Source of the DNA: Gracilimonas mengyeensis
Lineage (GTDB): Bacteria; Bacteroidota; Rhodothermia; Balneolales; Balneolaceae
Direction of reading: 5' to 3'
Length of the DNA stretch: 64,000 nucleotides
Assembly (NCBI RefSeq): GCF_900182705.1
Contig: NZ_FXTP01000008.1
Coordinates: 62,001-126,000 of the forward strand
Positions 54,222 to 63,985 of this stretch are shown here, in pieces. Below the pieces are notes generated by a model, which worked only from the letters and a program-made list of their open reading frames with translations, was not told the DNA's origin and made no database searches. Position 1 is the stretch's first letter, and every line of letters starts with the position of its first letter. The position numbers were made by a program, and so were the translations under genes.

Positions 54222-55874
54222 ATGAAAACATTTTTGCTCTCGTTATCTGCCGTGTTTTTATTCATTAGTTGTAGTTCAGACCCCGCTCAAAAAGCTGCAA
54301 ATGATATCCATAAAGATTCCCTGCTAAGGCATATTGAAACTCTTTCTTCGGATGATTTCATGGGCCGTGGTACCGGTACAGAAGGTGAACAAATGAGCGT
54401 GGATTACTTGGTGAATGAGTTACAGGAAATAGGAGCTCAGCCCGCTGCCGATGATGGCTCGTATGTTCAGGAGTTTCCTCTTTTAGGGCAATCCACTTCC
54501 AATGCAGAGATGTCGGTTTCAACCAATGGCCGTACTCCTTTCAACCTTCGTTATTTCGATGAGTTTATGGCATGGCCTGCAAATCAATCGGAAGAGGTGG
54601 ATGTTAGCAACGCGGAGCTGATTTATGTGGGCTACGGTATTCAGGCGCCAGAGGAAAATTGGGATGACTTTAAGGGCACCGATGTGGAAGGCAAAATCCT
54701 GGTGGTAAAAAACAGCGATCCGGCCTATGACGAAGACCTTTTTGGGGGTGATGCCCGGCTTTACTACGGCCGCTATAGCTACAAGTATGAAAAGGCCAAA
54801 GAACTGGGAGCCCTTGGGGTATTGATTATTCACACCGATGAAACAGCGGGCTACGGATGGAATGTAGTTGCAAACAGCTGGAGCCGCGAGCGCTTTTATT
54901 TGAAACAAGGTGAAGATGGAAGCGCCGGGAACACCGAATTCAATGGTTGGCTAACCCAAGATGCCAGTAGCTTACTTTTTGAGGAAGCCGGACTGAACCT
55001 CATGGAACAACTGGAAGCTGCCGACGACCCTGCTTTCGAGCCCGTACCGTTAGAAGGCCTGAGCATGAACGTAAGCATGGAAGCCGAGTACCGCGAAATT
55101 CAATCCAAAAATGTGATTGCGAAAATTGAAGGGAATGATCCTGAACTTAAGGATGAGTACCTGATGCTCACCGCTCACTTTGATCACCTTGGAGTGACTA
55201 CTCCGGTTGAAGGCGACTCCATCAACAACGGTGCTTCGGATAATGCGGCTGGCGTGGCAGCTTTATTGGAAATGATGGAGGGTTATAAAGAGCTGCAGCC
55301 TATTTTAAAACGAAGTGTGCTGGCGGTACTGGTTAGCGCTGAAGAAGTTGGGCTGCTGGGTTCTCAATACTGGGCCGAAAATCCCACGGTGGAACCCGGT
55401 AAAGTGACGGCCAACATCAATCTGGACGGTATGAATGTGTATGGACAAACCAATGATGTAGTCGTGGTAGGTTATGGGCGCACCAGTCTAAGCGATTTGT
55501 TGGAAGACGAAGCTCAAAAACAAGGTCGTACGGTAAAACCGGATCCCTATCCTGGTCGCGGTTATTTTTATCGGTCTGATCATTTCAATATGGCCAAAGT
55601 GGGTATTCCTGCGATCTTCCCTAACCCCGGAACCGAGTATGTAGGCAAAGGGGAGAACTTCCTCGCCCTCCGCGATAGTGTAGCCGATGCCAACTATCAC
55701 ACCGTCAACGATGAAATCAATGAGTACTGGGATTTAACCGGAGCTCAAATTGATACGCGATTGTTTTTCATGACCGGTTTCCGTGCCCTCAATGCAGAAA
55801 ACCTGCAAACCTGGGATTCCGGCGACGAGTTTGAAGCTACCCGTCTGCGCATGCTGGAACGTATTGAGCAGTAA
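54222..55874 (+). CDS. M28-family metallopeptidase, lipoprotein
   Basis: 550 residues. Lipobox FLFISC (Cys 17). A PA-like domain lies at about 120-270 (ELIYVGYGIQAPEENWDDFK, VLIIHTDETAGY). The peptidase domain has the two-zinc ligands: TAHFDHLGV, NNGASDNAAGVAALLEMM, VSAEEVGLLGSQYW and INLDGMN, with a late FYRSDHFNMAKVGIPA. It probably acts as an aminopeptidase or carboxypeptidase at the cell envelope. A terminator follows. Confidence 0.92.
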   Translation: MKTFLLSLSAVFLFISCSSDPAQKAANDIHKDSLLRHIETLSSDDFMGRGTGTEGEQMSVDYLVNELQEIGAQPAADDGSYVQEFPLLGQSTSNAEMSVSTNGRTPFNLRYFDEFMAWPANQSEEVDVSNAELIYVGYGIQAPEENWDDFKGTDVEGKILVVKNSDPAYDEDLFGGDARLYYGRYSYKYEKAKELGALGVLIIHTDETAGYGWNVVANSWSRERFYLKQGEDGSAGNTEFNGWLTQDASSLLFEEAGLNLMEQLEAADDPAFEPVPLEGLSMNVSMEAEYREIQSKNVIAKIEGNDPELKDEYLMLTAHFDHLGVTTPVEGDSINNGASDNAAGVAALLEMMEGYKELQPILKRSVLAVLVSAEEVGLLGSQYWAENPTVEPGKVTANINLDGMNVYGQTNDVVVVGYGRTSLSDLLEDEAQKQGRTVKPDPYPGRGYFYRSDHFNMAKVGIPAIFPNPGTEYVGKGENFLALRDSVADANYHTVNDEINEYWDLTGAQIDTRLFFMTGFRALNAENLQTWDSGDEFEATRLRMLERIEQ

Positions 55875-55915
55875 ATTTTAGCTGTTTTATTTCCCTCTTG
55901 CGATTTTTCAATACT

Positions 55916-55953
55916 AAAACTGGTTCAAGCACCCGCTTGGACCAGTTTTTTTG
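55916..55953 (+). terminator. Rho-independent terminator of the M28 gene
   Basis: AAAACTGGTTCAAGC, short loop, GCTTGGACCAGTTTTTTT; the stem is nearly perfect and ends in a T-run. Confidence 0.85.
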
Positions 55954-56228
55954 TTTAAAGCTATGCTAACAAGGCCTGATATGGATATAATGAAAAGCTC
56001 CGAAGGAGCACAATCATCAACATAGGGCAAGGCCCTATGTTAACAATCGCCCCGTAACTAAGCCCAAACGGGGTATAATCTATTCAGCCCCATACGCATG
56101 GTACATCATTATCTTTTTAACGGTTATCGAAATTCCTGCTCAAAACTCATCTTGAAAAGAAGCACCTGAAATAAACATTCTGGATGTGTTATAAAAAGAA
56201 CTCATCGCCATTCTGGAGCAATAACTCT
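55954..56228. repeat. Gap with palindromic repeats between convergent M28 genes
   Basis: GCTCCGAAGGAGC, the perfect hairpin AACATAGGGC-AAG-GCCCTATGTT (56019-56041) and GCCCCGTAACTAAGCCCAAA with CGGGGT make a palindrome-rich block. No gene seen. Confidence 0.6.
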
Positions 56229-57857
56229 CTACCGGGCCTCGGCCTGCGTTTTTTCGATGAATTCCTGGTTGTCCACCTTGGGACGTTCCGGAGAGTTGGC
56301 TAACAATGCGGTTAAATTATAGATAAGCCGGGTGCGCTGGGTGTATGGACCAAAGGTGATTTTTTCGATATGATCGGAGGGACGGTGGTAATCTTCGTGC
56401 ACCCCGTTGAAAAAGAAGACAAAAGGCACGCCAAGTCGGCCAAAGTTCCAATGGTCACTGCGCCGGTAAAATTGATTGGGATCTTCCAAATCGTTGTAGC
56501 GATCGCTGAGGGTAAGATTTGGCCCCATCACGTTAGCCATTTGGCTGAGGCTATCCAGCGCCGAAGAAATAATTTCTCCCCCGATGATATACACATAACT
56601 GCTGTCATCTACGTGTTCAGGGTCTACCCGTCCAATCATATCCATATTGATGTTGGCAATGGTGTTATGAATAGAACGCGTGGGATGATCAGAATAATAC
56701 CGCGACCCTAAAAGGCCTTTCTCTTCACCGGACACATTCAAAAACAAGACGCTTCTGCGTGGACCATGCCCGGCTTTTTTGGCAGCCATCATCGCTTCTG
56801 CCACCTGAATGGTGGCAGCCGTTCCACTGCCATCGTCATCAGCCCCATTGTAAATGGCATCGCCGGTGGAATCAGGTTCGCCAACGCCCACATGATCGTA
56901 ATGCGAACTAAGCACCACTACTTCATGCCGCATAGTTGGATCACTTCCTTCCAAAAAGCCCAATACATTTTTGGATTGAACCAGGTTTTCATTGATCTCC
57001 GGATCGTGTAAAAGTGAAACATCCAGCGGACGAGATATGAATGCTTGTGGGCTGTCCAATATATCTTGCTGTAGCTCCATCAAGGTTTCCGTGTTATCAA
57101 AACCCAGCAGTTTAGCAGCTAATTCGGGGTGAATACGATTAAAGGCTGGGGAATTAGAGCCCGATTTATCCTGTAAGTATTTTAATGAAAGACCTCTGCC
57201 TTGCCCCAGATATTGTTGCCTGCTTTCGGCCTCCTGCTGGTAGTCTTCCACATCATTGCCTATCATTATAATAGCACCCAATGCCTTCCCGGAAGACAAC
57301 ACCTGCTGTACTTTCTGCATATTGGTTTGGCCTTCTACGTAAAACACAAGAATCCACGCTCCCGAAGCATCTTTAGGAAAATGATTAACCTGCTCTCCCG
57401 GGTTGAACATCCCGGTTCCGGCAAAATGGACCGGGCCTTCCAGTCGATCGCTGCCTCCAAAAATAGTTACAAAATCAGCGGTTTTTTCTTTAGTAAACGC
57501 TGTTGAACTTATTACGCTATCCCGGGAAATACTGTGTACTGTATACTCATAACCATTCACCGTGGGCTGTATCAAGTCAAAAGACTGGAACCAGGTATTC
57601 TCGTCGCTGCCTGGCTGTAACCCGATCTCTTCGTATCTATCAGAGATAAATTTTGCTGCTTTTTCTTCTCCCGGAGTGGCAGTTTCACGGCCCTGGAGGG
57701 AATCGTGAGCCAATACTGCCAAATCATTGTATAAGCTTTGTTCAGTTATATTCTGGGAAAAAGAATAGATGGTGCTGTCATTTTGGGCGCTTTTCTGCGT
57801 GGCACTACAGGCTGATACAACAAGCAGCAGAGCTGCTAACAATACATGTTTAGTCAT
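56229..57857 (-). CDS. M28-family metallopeptidase, lipoprotein, second gene
   Basis: 542 residues. Lipobox LLVVSAC (Cys 17). A PA-like insertion at about 130-250 precedes the peptidase core with VLSSHYDHVGVG, NGADDDGSGTAATIQVAEAM, VSGEEKGLLGSRYY and INMDMIGRVD, and a late YRRSDHWNFGRLGVPFVFF. Zinc ligands are therefore complete. It is related in domain plan to the convergent gene at 54222 but clearly diverged. It is 35 bases downstream of scpA on the same strand. Confidence 0.92.
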   Translation of the reverse strand: MTKHVLLAALLLVVSACSATQKSAQNDSTIYSFSQNITEQSLYNDLAVLAHDSLQGRETATPGEEKAAKFISDRYEEIGLQPGSDENTWFQSFDLIQPTVNGYEYTVHSISRDSVISSTAFTKEKTADFVTIFGGSDRLEGPVHFAGTGMFNPGEQVNHFPKDASGAWILVFYVEGQTNMQKVQQVLSSGKALGAIIMIGNDVEDYQQEAESRQQYLGQGRGLSLKYLQDKSGSNSPAFNRIHPELAAKLLGFDNTETLMELQQDILDSPQAFISRPLDVSLLHDPEINENLVQSKNVLGFLEGSDPTMRHEVVVLSSHYDHVGVGEPDSTGDAIYNGADDDGSGTAATIQVAEAMMAAKKAGHGPRRSVLFLNVSGEEKGLLGSRYYSDHPTRSIHNTIANINMDMIGRVDPEHVDDSSYVYIIGGEIISSALDSLSQMANVMGPNLTLSDRYNDLEDPNQFYRRSDHWNFGRLGVPFVFFFNGVHEDYHRPSDHIEKITFGPYTQRTRLIYNLTALLANSPERPKVDNQEFIEKTQAEAR

Positions 57858-57892
57858 AATGATAAGAGGGGGATAGCTTAAGAATTAGGTGT

Positions 57893-58633
57893 TTATGCGC
57901 CGATGATTTCATCAACGGGTTTCAGGTCGATATAAAAATCTGTGGGTTCGTCTTCGAGAAACAGGTTGATTTGCTGTTCCTTAATCATTTCAAGTACCGC
58001 CAGGAAGGTTACCACTACATAAATTTTGTTTTTAAGGGTAGCACATACTTCCATGAATGATTGGCGTCCATGTTCCTGCAACCGGTTCAGCACAAATTCA
58101 GATTGTTCTTCTACCGTGGTACTTACTTTTTCTACATGGTGTACGATATTTTTACGCTCAATATCCTGCAGTACCTTTTTGAAAGCCGCAATCAAGTCAA
58201 ACATCGTCACGTCTTGAAGAGCCTCACCGGATGCCTGTTGCTCCACATCATCGGCCTCAGGATATCCGCGCATATATTGCTTACGCGTCTCATCATCCAT
58301 GTCAGCCATTTTTACCGACATTTCCTTATACCGCTTATACTCAAGCAGCCGTTGTACCAATTCGTAGCGCGGATCGGTTTCATCCAATTCCTCTTCGTCC
58401 GAATCTTCCCTTGGAATCATCATCTTGGCTTTGATAGACATAAGCATGCTCGCCATCAGGATAAATTCGCTGGCTACATCCAGGTCCAGTTCTTCCATCA
58501 CGTGGATATATTCCAAAAACTGGTTGGTGATATAGGAGATAGGGATATCGTAAATATCCAGCTCGTCTCTTTTAATAAAAAAAAGCAGCAGGTCGAGCGG
58601 TCCTTCAAAGTTATTTAATTGTACGCGATACAT
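57893..58633 (-). CDS. scpA: Segregation and condensation protein A
   Basis: 246 residues. The N-terminal YRVQLNNFEGPLDLLLFFIK, then EFILMASMLMSIKAKMMIPR and a C-terminal winged-helix part (NKIYVVVTFLAVLEMIKEQQ, NLFLEDEPTDFYI) are the kleisin ScpA. With ScpB and SMC it condenses and segregates the chromosome. ScpB and SMC are not in the window. Length is normal. Confidence 0.94.
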   Translation of the reverse strand: MYRVQLNNFEGPLDLLLFFIKRDELDIYDIPISYITNQFLEYIHVMEELDLDVASEFILMASMLMSIKAKMMIPREDSDEEELDETDPRYELVQRLLEYKRYKEMSVKMADMDDETRKQYMRGYPEADDVEQQASGEALQDVTMFDLIAAFKKVLQDIERKNIVHHVEKVSTTVEEQSEFVLNRLQEHGRQSFMEVCATLKNKIYVVVTFLAVLEMIKEQQINLFLEDEPTDFYIDLKPVDEIIGA

Positions 58634-58830
58634 GCACTAAAACTACACTCTTAAAAACTAAATTTCTTTATTTTCTTTTTCTATGTGAATGTTATTTTAA
58701 AGTAATTGATTGATGCCAATATTAATGGGCACAATCAGCTCAATAAACTTTATAATATGATACGGTTGCGGGGTTAGTATCTCCAGGATTTGTACGCAAC
58801 TTAAGAGCCGATATAAGTAAAAGGGCAATA

Positions 58831-59385
58831 ATGAAGGGCATGGATTACTCAAAATTTGTGGACGCTGTTCTTGAAAAGGACGATGCTGAAATCAGTCGGC
58901 AGGTTAAAGTGATCACTGCTGTACTCATCAAATTTCTCACCGTCCGTATGGATGCACCTCTCGAAGATGCACAGGATTGCGCACAAAATACCCTGCTTAT
59001 CGGTATAGAAAAAATCCGTAATGATGAAATTGACCACCCTGACGCCCTCATAAACTACCTGTTTACCACGGCTAAATATGAATACTTGAAGCGCGTAAAC
59101 AAGAAGCGTGAAGTGCCTTATGATGAACTTCCCGAACACCATTCTGACAGCCCTGATCAGCTGAATCGCTTACTGGATAAAGAGAAAATGACCCTTTTAA
59201 AACGCTGCATGGAGGCTTTAAAGAGTGATTACCAAAAATACATCGAATATTGGTTTCAGCATCCGGGCTACGAAACATCGGTGGTTGCCGATTATTTTAA
59301 TATCTCTGTCAGCAATGCCTGGACGAAGAAGCATCGCGTCATAAATTTGCTCAAAGAATGTGTCGAAAAAAAAATTCAAAAATAA
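58831..59385 (+). CDS. RNA polymerase sigma factor-like protein (ECF type)
   Basis: 184 residues. Region 2-like helices occupy about 1-95, with APLEDAQDCAQNTLLIGIEK and LINYLFTTAKYEYLKRVNKK, and a region 4-like helix-turn-helix lies at 120-180 (SDYQKYIEYWFQHPGYETSV, VADYFNISVSNAWTKKHRVI). The match to classical ECF motifs is loose. The start is supported by AAAGGGCAATA before the ATG. The following gene has the structure of a membrane anti-sigma factor, 82 bases further, which supports a sigma/anti-sigma pair that would respond to an envelope signal. Confidence 0.75.
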   Translation: MKGMDYSKFVDAVLEKDDAEISRQVKVITAVLIKFLTVRMDAPLEDAQDCAQNTLLIGIEKIRNDEIDHPDALINYLFTTAKYEYLKRVNKKREVPYDELPEHHSDSPDQLNRLLDKEKMTLLKRCMEALKSDYQKYIEYWFQHPGYETSVVADYFNISVSNAWTKKHRVINLLKECVEKKIQK

Positions 59386-59467
59386 TTGTAAGGAATCGCT
59401 TTTTCATCGCTCTTACTTAGCAGGATGTAGTTAAGGATACATCCTGCTATGATTAAATAATTCAGCC

Positions 59468-60274
59468 ATGGATAAATCAAAAGAAAATAACATACGTCAA
59501 CAAATTGACGCCTATATAAAGGGGAAACTTGGCGAAGAGGAGATACAAGAGCTATGGACGGTATTTGCAAAAAATCCTGAATTGCTGGACCTGCTGGAGT
59601 TGGAAGTCAATGTAAAGGCCATTATTGAAGAACAGGCCAAACAACAAAAACAGTCGAAAAGCACCCTTCGGAAATTACCTTCCTGGAGTTGGTATGCCGC
59701 AGCCGCAGTAGTAATTTTGACGATTACTGTTGTACAATTCTTTCAAGTGGATACGCCTACCAGTCTTAACCAATTAGTGGTTCAAGATATTACAGCCGCA
59801 CAGTTGGAAACGGCCGATGGTATCCGGGCCATGAAAAAAGATGACCGAATTACCACAGCTGATTCGCTGCTTAACCTTGGCTTTGAAGCCGTTATTTCCG
59901 GCAACGAGAACCGGGCCCTGGAAATATTTAACGAAGTTATTCAGAACCATGATGAAGAACCCTATGGCTCCAAAGCTTATCTGAATAAAGGCATTGTGCT
60001 TTATAATGAAGGTAATTACCCAAATGCCATTTCTGCTTTTAATGAGGCTATAGCCCGTGCAGAGCACAGCCGTATGATACAGGAAAAAGGGTTTTGGTAC
60101 CTTGGAAATGCCCTGATCAATACCGGACAACTTGAAGATGCTCGTGATGCTGTATACAAAGCATATCAGCTGGATGGCGTCTTCAGAAAACCAGCGTTCC
60201 GCATATTGAAAAAACTAAACGACGACCTTGGAGAATCTGATTACGAGGAATTTGATACCCAGTCTTTAAACTAA
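59468..60274 (+). CDS. Putative anti-sigma factor with membrane helix and TPR domain
   Basis: 268 residues. A helical N-terminal cytoplasmic part (IRQQIDAYIKGKLGEEEIQE, about 10-29; ELLDLLELEVNVKAIIEEQA) precedes one membrane helix (about 76-95, WYAAAAVVILTITVVQFF). The outer part contains TPRs (about 135-260; YGSKAYLNKGIVLYNEGNYP, MIQEKGFWYLGNALINTGQL). This design fits an anti-sigma factor with a periplasmic TPR sensor. Its partner is the sigma-like gene upstream. A terminator follows 40 bases after the stop. Confidence 0.7.
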   Translation: MDKSKENNIRQQIDAYIKGKLGEEEIQELWTVFAKNPELLDLLELEVNVKAIIEEQAKQQKQSKSTLRKLPSWSWYAAAAVVILTITVVQFFQVDTPTSLNQLVVQDITAAQLETADGIRAMKKDDRITTADSLLNLGFEAVISGNENRALEIFNEVIQNHDEEPYGSKAYLNKGIVLYNEGNYPNAISAFNEAIARAEHSRMIQEKGFWYLGNALINTGQLEDARDAVYKAYQLDGVFRKPAFRILKKLNDDLGESDYEEFDTQSLN

Positions 60275-60314
60275 TTGAAAAGATCAGGCTAAACTGATAT
60301 GTGGGGGTAAATAA

Positions 60315-60344
60315 CAAAGCTCCGGCCAAGCGGTCGGAGCTTTG
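60315..60344 (+). terminator. Bidirectional terminator-like hairpin between the anti-sigma gene and ppk1
   Basis: CAAAGCTCCG, loop with GCCAAGC, GTCGGAGCTTTG; T-rich sequence follows on the plus strand (ATTTTATAG). It can serve both convergent genes. Confidence 0.7.
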
Positions 60345-60376
60345 ATTTTATAGTATATAGTAAATATGCCTAACTA

Positions 60377-62617
60377 TTAATCCACAAGAGGAACAGGCTT
60401 CCGGGACTCTTTCATGTGAGCCATCAACAATTTATGTGTGCTGCACTTGGCCGTTCCTTTTTCTCGCTGCACCCGCTCATAGCTACCATCTGCCTGCAAA
60501 ATCCATCGCTGGGTATTATCCCTTAAATAAACATTGAGTACGTACTGCAGATATTTTTTCAAGGGCTCCCTTTCAATTGGGGTGATGGCCTCTACCCGCG
60601 CATCCAGGTTTCGGTGCATCCAGTCGGCGGAGCCCATAAAATACTTATGCTCGCCGGCGTGATGGAAGTAATAAATGCGGGAGTGCTCTAAAAAACGTCC
60701 AATAATAGAATGCACCTGTATGTTTTCACTTAACCCTTCTTTACCGGGAATCAGGCGGCATACACCCCGTACAATTAAATCTATTTTTACCCCCGCTGCC
60801 GATGCTTTGTACAACTTTTGGATAATTAAGGGATCTTCCAGGCTGTTCATCTTGGCTATAATCCGTGCCGTATTCCCTTGCTCGGCCTCTTCAATTTCTT
60901 TATCGATTAAGGCACTCATTTGCTTGCGCATGTGCCGTGGAGCTACCAACAGCTTCTCGAAACTTTGCTCGGGAGCGTAGCCAGTTAAAAGATTGAATAC
61001 ATCCGTCACATCACTTCCGATATCATCATCGGAGGTAAATAGCGCCAAGTCTTCATATAGTTGGGCTGTATCGGGGTGATAATTACCTGTACCAATATGG
61101 CAATAGGTTTTAAGACCGTCATTTTCTTCACGTACCACCATAGTCATTTTAGTGTGAATTTTGAGCCCCGGAATTCCATAAGCTACATGCACGCCATAAT
61201 TTTCCAGCTTTTGCGCCCAGTTAATATTCCGCTCTTCATCAAAACGGGCTTTGATTTCTACCAGCACCACTACTTGCTTGCCTTCTTCAGCGGCATTCAT
61301 CAATGAATGCATGAGGGGGGAGTCTTTTGAGGTTCGGTACAAGGTCTGCTTGATAGCCAGTACTTTAGGATCCTCAGCAGCTTCTTCTAAGAAACGCTGT
61401 GTTGAAAATTCAAAGCTGTGGTAGGGATGGTGCACCATAAAATCACCCTTCTTGATCACTTCAAAAATACTGGGCAACTCTTCCTCCGGGTTGTGCTTTA
61501 ACGCAGGATGCAACACCGGCACCCAATTGCGCTCTTTAAGCCTGCTAAAACCACTCAAACGTGCGATCTGCATTACATCTGCCAACCCGATGGTTCCCCT
61601 CATTTCATAAACATCCTTCCGGCTGATTTTCAGATTTTCAATCAGGTACTCTTTTATATGTCGGGGCGTTTCTACGTCAATTTCAAGGCGCACAATCTCT
61701 GCAAACTTGCGCTCTCGCAATTCATCCTCAATGGTTTCCAGCAGGTCCTCTGCTTCCTCCTCGTTCCGGTCCACTGACGCATTCCGGGTTACCCTGAAAA
61801 TATGGGCACTTAACACATCCATCCCCGGGAAAAACTGATCCATTTTCTCATAAATCAGGTCTTCGATAGGTATCAGCACTACTTCCTGTTCTGCACGGTC
61901 GGCCTCAATAAAACGATTGCGATTGGCGGGTATCTTAAGCCTTGCAAACGATTTTTCTTTGGTGCGCGGGTTTTGAAGCTCTATGGCAAAAGAAAGACTT
62001 TTGTTCGATATAAACGGAAAGGGGTGTGACTCATCCACCGCCAGAGGTGTTACAATGGGATAAATCTGTTTCTGAAAATAACGGTCGCACACACTTTTCT
62101 GGAAATCGGTGAGCTCGGAATATCTTTTGATATGTATTCCCTTTTGATCAAGAGCTGGACGGAGTTCTTCAAAATAACTTTTCCGGTAGGTCTCAATCAT
62201 ACTTTTGACTTCCTTGCGGATGGCACGTAGCTGGTCAGAAGGCGTCATTCCGTCAACCGAAAGATCCTTGACCCGCGCCATCAGCTGTCTTTTCAAGCCG
62301 CCCACACGTTTTTGGAAGAACTCGTCCAGATTCGAACAAACAATAGATAAAAAAGTGATTCGCTCCAGTAGCTTATTCTTTGAATTTTGAGCCTCTTCCA
62401 ACACACGCCCGTTGAACTTCAGCCAGCTCAATTCATAATTCAGAAAGTATTCATCCCCAAAAATTTTGAGGTTGCTGGACCTCAAATCTTTATGCATTCC
62501 TCTCCGCTTAAGAATTTCATTCTTTTTGGGATTGGCTTGTTTACTACCCATATTGGATCGTTGTTCTACGGATGGATCTAATTCAATTTCGTCCGGCGAT
62601 AGGGAGTTTTTTTTCAT
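60377..62617 (-). CDS. ppk1: Polyphosphate kinase 1
   Basis: 746 residues with a 50-residue charged extension before the usual start of the family (YFLNYELSWLKFNGRVLEEA). PPK1 polymerises the gamma phosphate of ATP into polyphosphate. Landmarks: FSIVCSNLDEFFQKRVGGLK-like segment (about 89-107), HPYHSFEFSTQ, IKQTLYRTSKDSPLMHSLMN, KARFDEERNINWAQKLE, the phospho-histidine loop YCHIGTGNYHPDTAQLYED (H near 536), RGVCRLIPG and the second His region FHHAGEHKYFMGSADWMHRN. No ppx gene is next to it. It is divergent from ruvB, 92 bases apart. Confidence 0.96.
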   Translation of the reverse strand: MKKNSLSPDEIELDPSVEQRSNMGSKQANPKKNEILKRRGMHKDLRSSNLKIFGDEYFLNYELSWLKFNGRVLEEAQNSKNKLLERITFLSIVCSNLDEFFQKRVGGLKRQLMARVKDLSVDGMTPSDQLRAIRKEVKSMIETYRKSYFEELRPALDQKGIHIKRYSELTDFQKSVCDRYFQKQIYPIVTPLAVDESHPFPFISNKSLSFAIELQNPRTKEKSFARLKIPANRNRFIEADRAEQEVVLIPIEDLIYEKMDQFFPGMDVLSAHIFRVTRNASVDRNEEEAEDLLETIEDELRERKFAEIVRLEIDVETPRHIKEYLIENLKISRKDVYEMRGTIGLADVMQIARLSGFSRLKERNWVPVLHPALKHNPEEELPSIFEVIKKGDFMVHHPYHSFEFSTQRFLEEAAEDPKVLAIKQTLYRTSKDSPLMHSLMNAAEEGKQVVVLVEIKARFDEERNINWAQKLENYGVHVAYGIPGLKIHTKMTMVVREENDGLKTYCHIGTGNYHPDTAQLYEDLALFTSDDDIGSDVTDVFNLLTGYAPEQSFEKLLVAPRHMRKQMSALIDKEIEEAEQGNTARIIAKMNSLEDPLIIQKLYKASAAGVKIDLIVRGVCRLIPGKEGLSENIQVHSIIGRFLEHSRIYYFHHAGEHKYFMGSADWMHRNLDARVEAITPIEREPLKKYLQYVLNVYLRDNTQRWILQADGSYERVQREKGTAKCSTHKLLMAHMKESRKPVPLVD

Positions 62618-62709
62618 CGACCTTATTTTTATTTAACCTGCGCAATTAGGCTTAAAACTAAGTATAATTCTGTAAACTTAGCGTTAACAAATCACTTTTT
62701 ACACCCAAC

Positions 62710-63726
62710 GTGAATAATCCACTTTTAAATCCCGAAGAAAAAGAAGAAGCGTTTGAGCAGACGGTACGTCCGGGTTCGCTTGAAGATTTTATCGGGCAAA
62801 AAAAGGCTATCAACAATCTTTCTGTTTTTATCAAAGCCGCACGTCAGCGGGGTGATGCCCTTGACCACGTGATTCTTTCCGGCCCTCCCGGCTTGGGAAA
62901 AACCACGCTGTCTTACATCATCGCTAATGAAATGGGTGTCAAAATTCGCCCCACCACCGGCCCTGTTTTGGAAAAACCCGGTGATCTTGCCGGTATGCTT
63001 ACCAACCTGGAAGAGGGCGATGTTCTTTTTATTGATGAAATCCACCGGCTAAATCCCGTGATTGAGGAATACCTCTACTCGGCTATGGAAGATTACAAGC
63101 TGGATATCGTGATCGATTCCGGCCCCAATGCACGCAGCATCCAGATTGAGCTCAATCATTTTACCCTGGTAGGCGCTACTACCCGAAAAGGCCTGCTAAC
63201 GGCTCCCCTTCGTGCACGCTTCGGCATCGACATGCGGCTGGATTATTACGATGTAGAATTACTTCAACGCATTGCTTTGCGTACCGCTCATATTATGGGC
63301 GTAGGTATCACGGAAGCGGGTGCTCATGAAATTGCCCGTCGTAGTCGTGGTACTCCCCGCATTGTGAATAAGCTGTTGCGCCGTACCCGCGATTTCGCCC
63401 AAGTGGATAACCTGGATACGATTGATGAAAAAATAGCGGATAAAGCTCTGAATGCTCTTGACGTAGATCAAAACGGACTGGACGAGATGGATATTCGTAT
63501 CCTCAAAGCCATCATCGAAAATTACAGTGGCGGTCCGGTAGGTTTGAGCACTTTAGGCGTAGCTGTAGGTGAGGACAAAGGTACCATCGAAGAGGTGTAC
63601 GAACCTTTCCTTATCAAAGAAGGCTTTATGCAACGCACTCCCAAAGGCCGCATAGCCACTCGCAAAGCTTACGAATACCTCGATATTTCTGAAGGGAAAA
63701 AGGAGCGGGATTTATTCGACGGGTAA
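62710..63726 (+). CDS. ruvB: Holliday junction branch migration helicase RuvB
   Basis: 338 residues. The N-terminal TVRPGSLEDFIGQKKAINNL precedes Walker A GPPGLGKTTLSYIIANEMG (about 58-76), Walker B VLFIDEIHRLNPVIEEYLYS, sensor 1 LVGATTRKGLLTAPLRARFG and the winged-helix end (GPVGLSTLGVAVGEDKGTIE, FLIKEGFMQRTPKGRIAT). RuvB drives branch migration with RuvA. The start is GTG at 62710. ruvA and ruvC are not in the window. Confidence 0.97.
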   Translation: MNNPLLNPEEKEEAFEQTVRPGSLEDFIGQKKAINNLSVFIKAARQRGDALDHVILSGPPGLGKTTLSYIIANEMGVKIRPTTGPVLEKPGDLAGMLTNLEEGDVLFIDEIHRLNPVIEEYLYSAMEDYKLDIVIDSGPNARSIQIELNHFTLVGATTRKGLLTAPLRARFGIDMRLDYYDVELLQRIALRTAHIMGVGITEAGAHEIARRSRGTPRIVNKLLRRTRDFAQVDNLDTIDEKIADKALNALDVDQNGLDEMDIRILKAIIENYSGGPVGLSTLGVAVGEDKGTIEEVYEPFLIKEGFMQRTPKGRIATRKAYEYLDISEGKKERDLFDG

Positions 63727-63733
63727 CAGGGAG

Positions 63734-63985
63734 TGTGATGCCTGTGATTTAAGTGATGTTCTATGATATTGTTCATCACAGTGCATCCAAATTATCACAC
63801 CGATCACAGTTAAAGAGGAGTTAAATACTGTTTCTGCTTTACCTGCTTGCCCCTTGGAATAGAATTAGATCTGGATATACTTTCGCTTTAATAATCATTG
63901 TCAAAAACTGTGATGCCTGTGATTTAAAAGATATTCTGTAATTAAATTCATCACAATACATCAAAATTATCACACCCATCACAGT
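63734..63985. repeat. Two copies of a palindromic repeat after ruvB
   Basis: Copy 1 (63734-63810) and copy 2 (63909-63985) share TGTGATGCCTGTGATTTAA, TTCATCACA, CATC(C)AAAATTATCACAC and ATCACAGT. Each starts with TGTGATG and ends with CATCACAGT-like sequence, so each can fold on itself. No gene is seen in 63727-64000. Confidence 0.75.
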
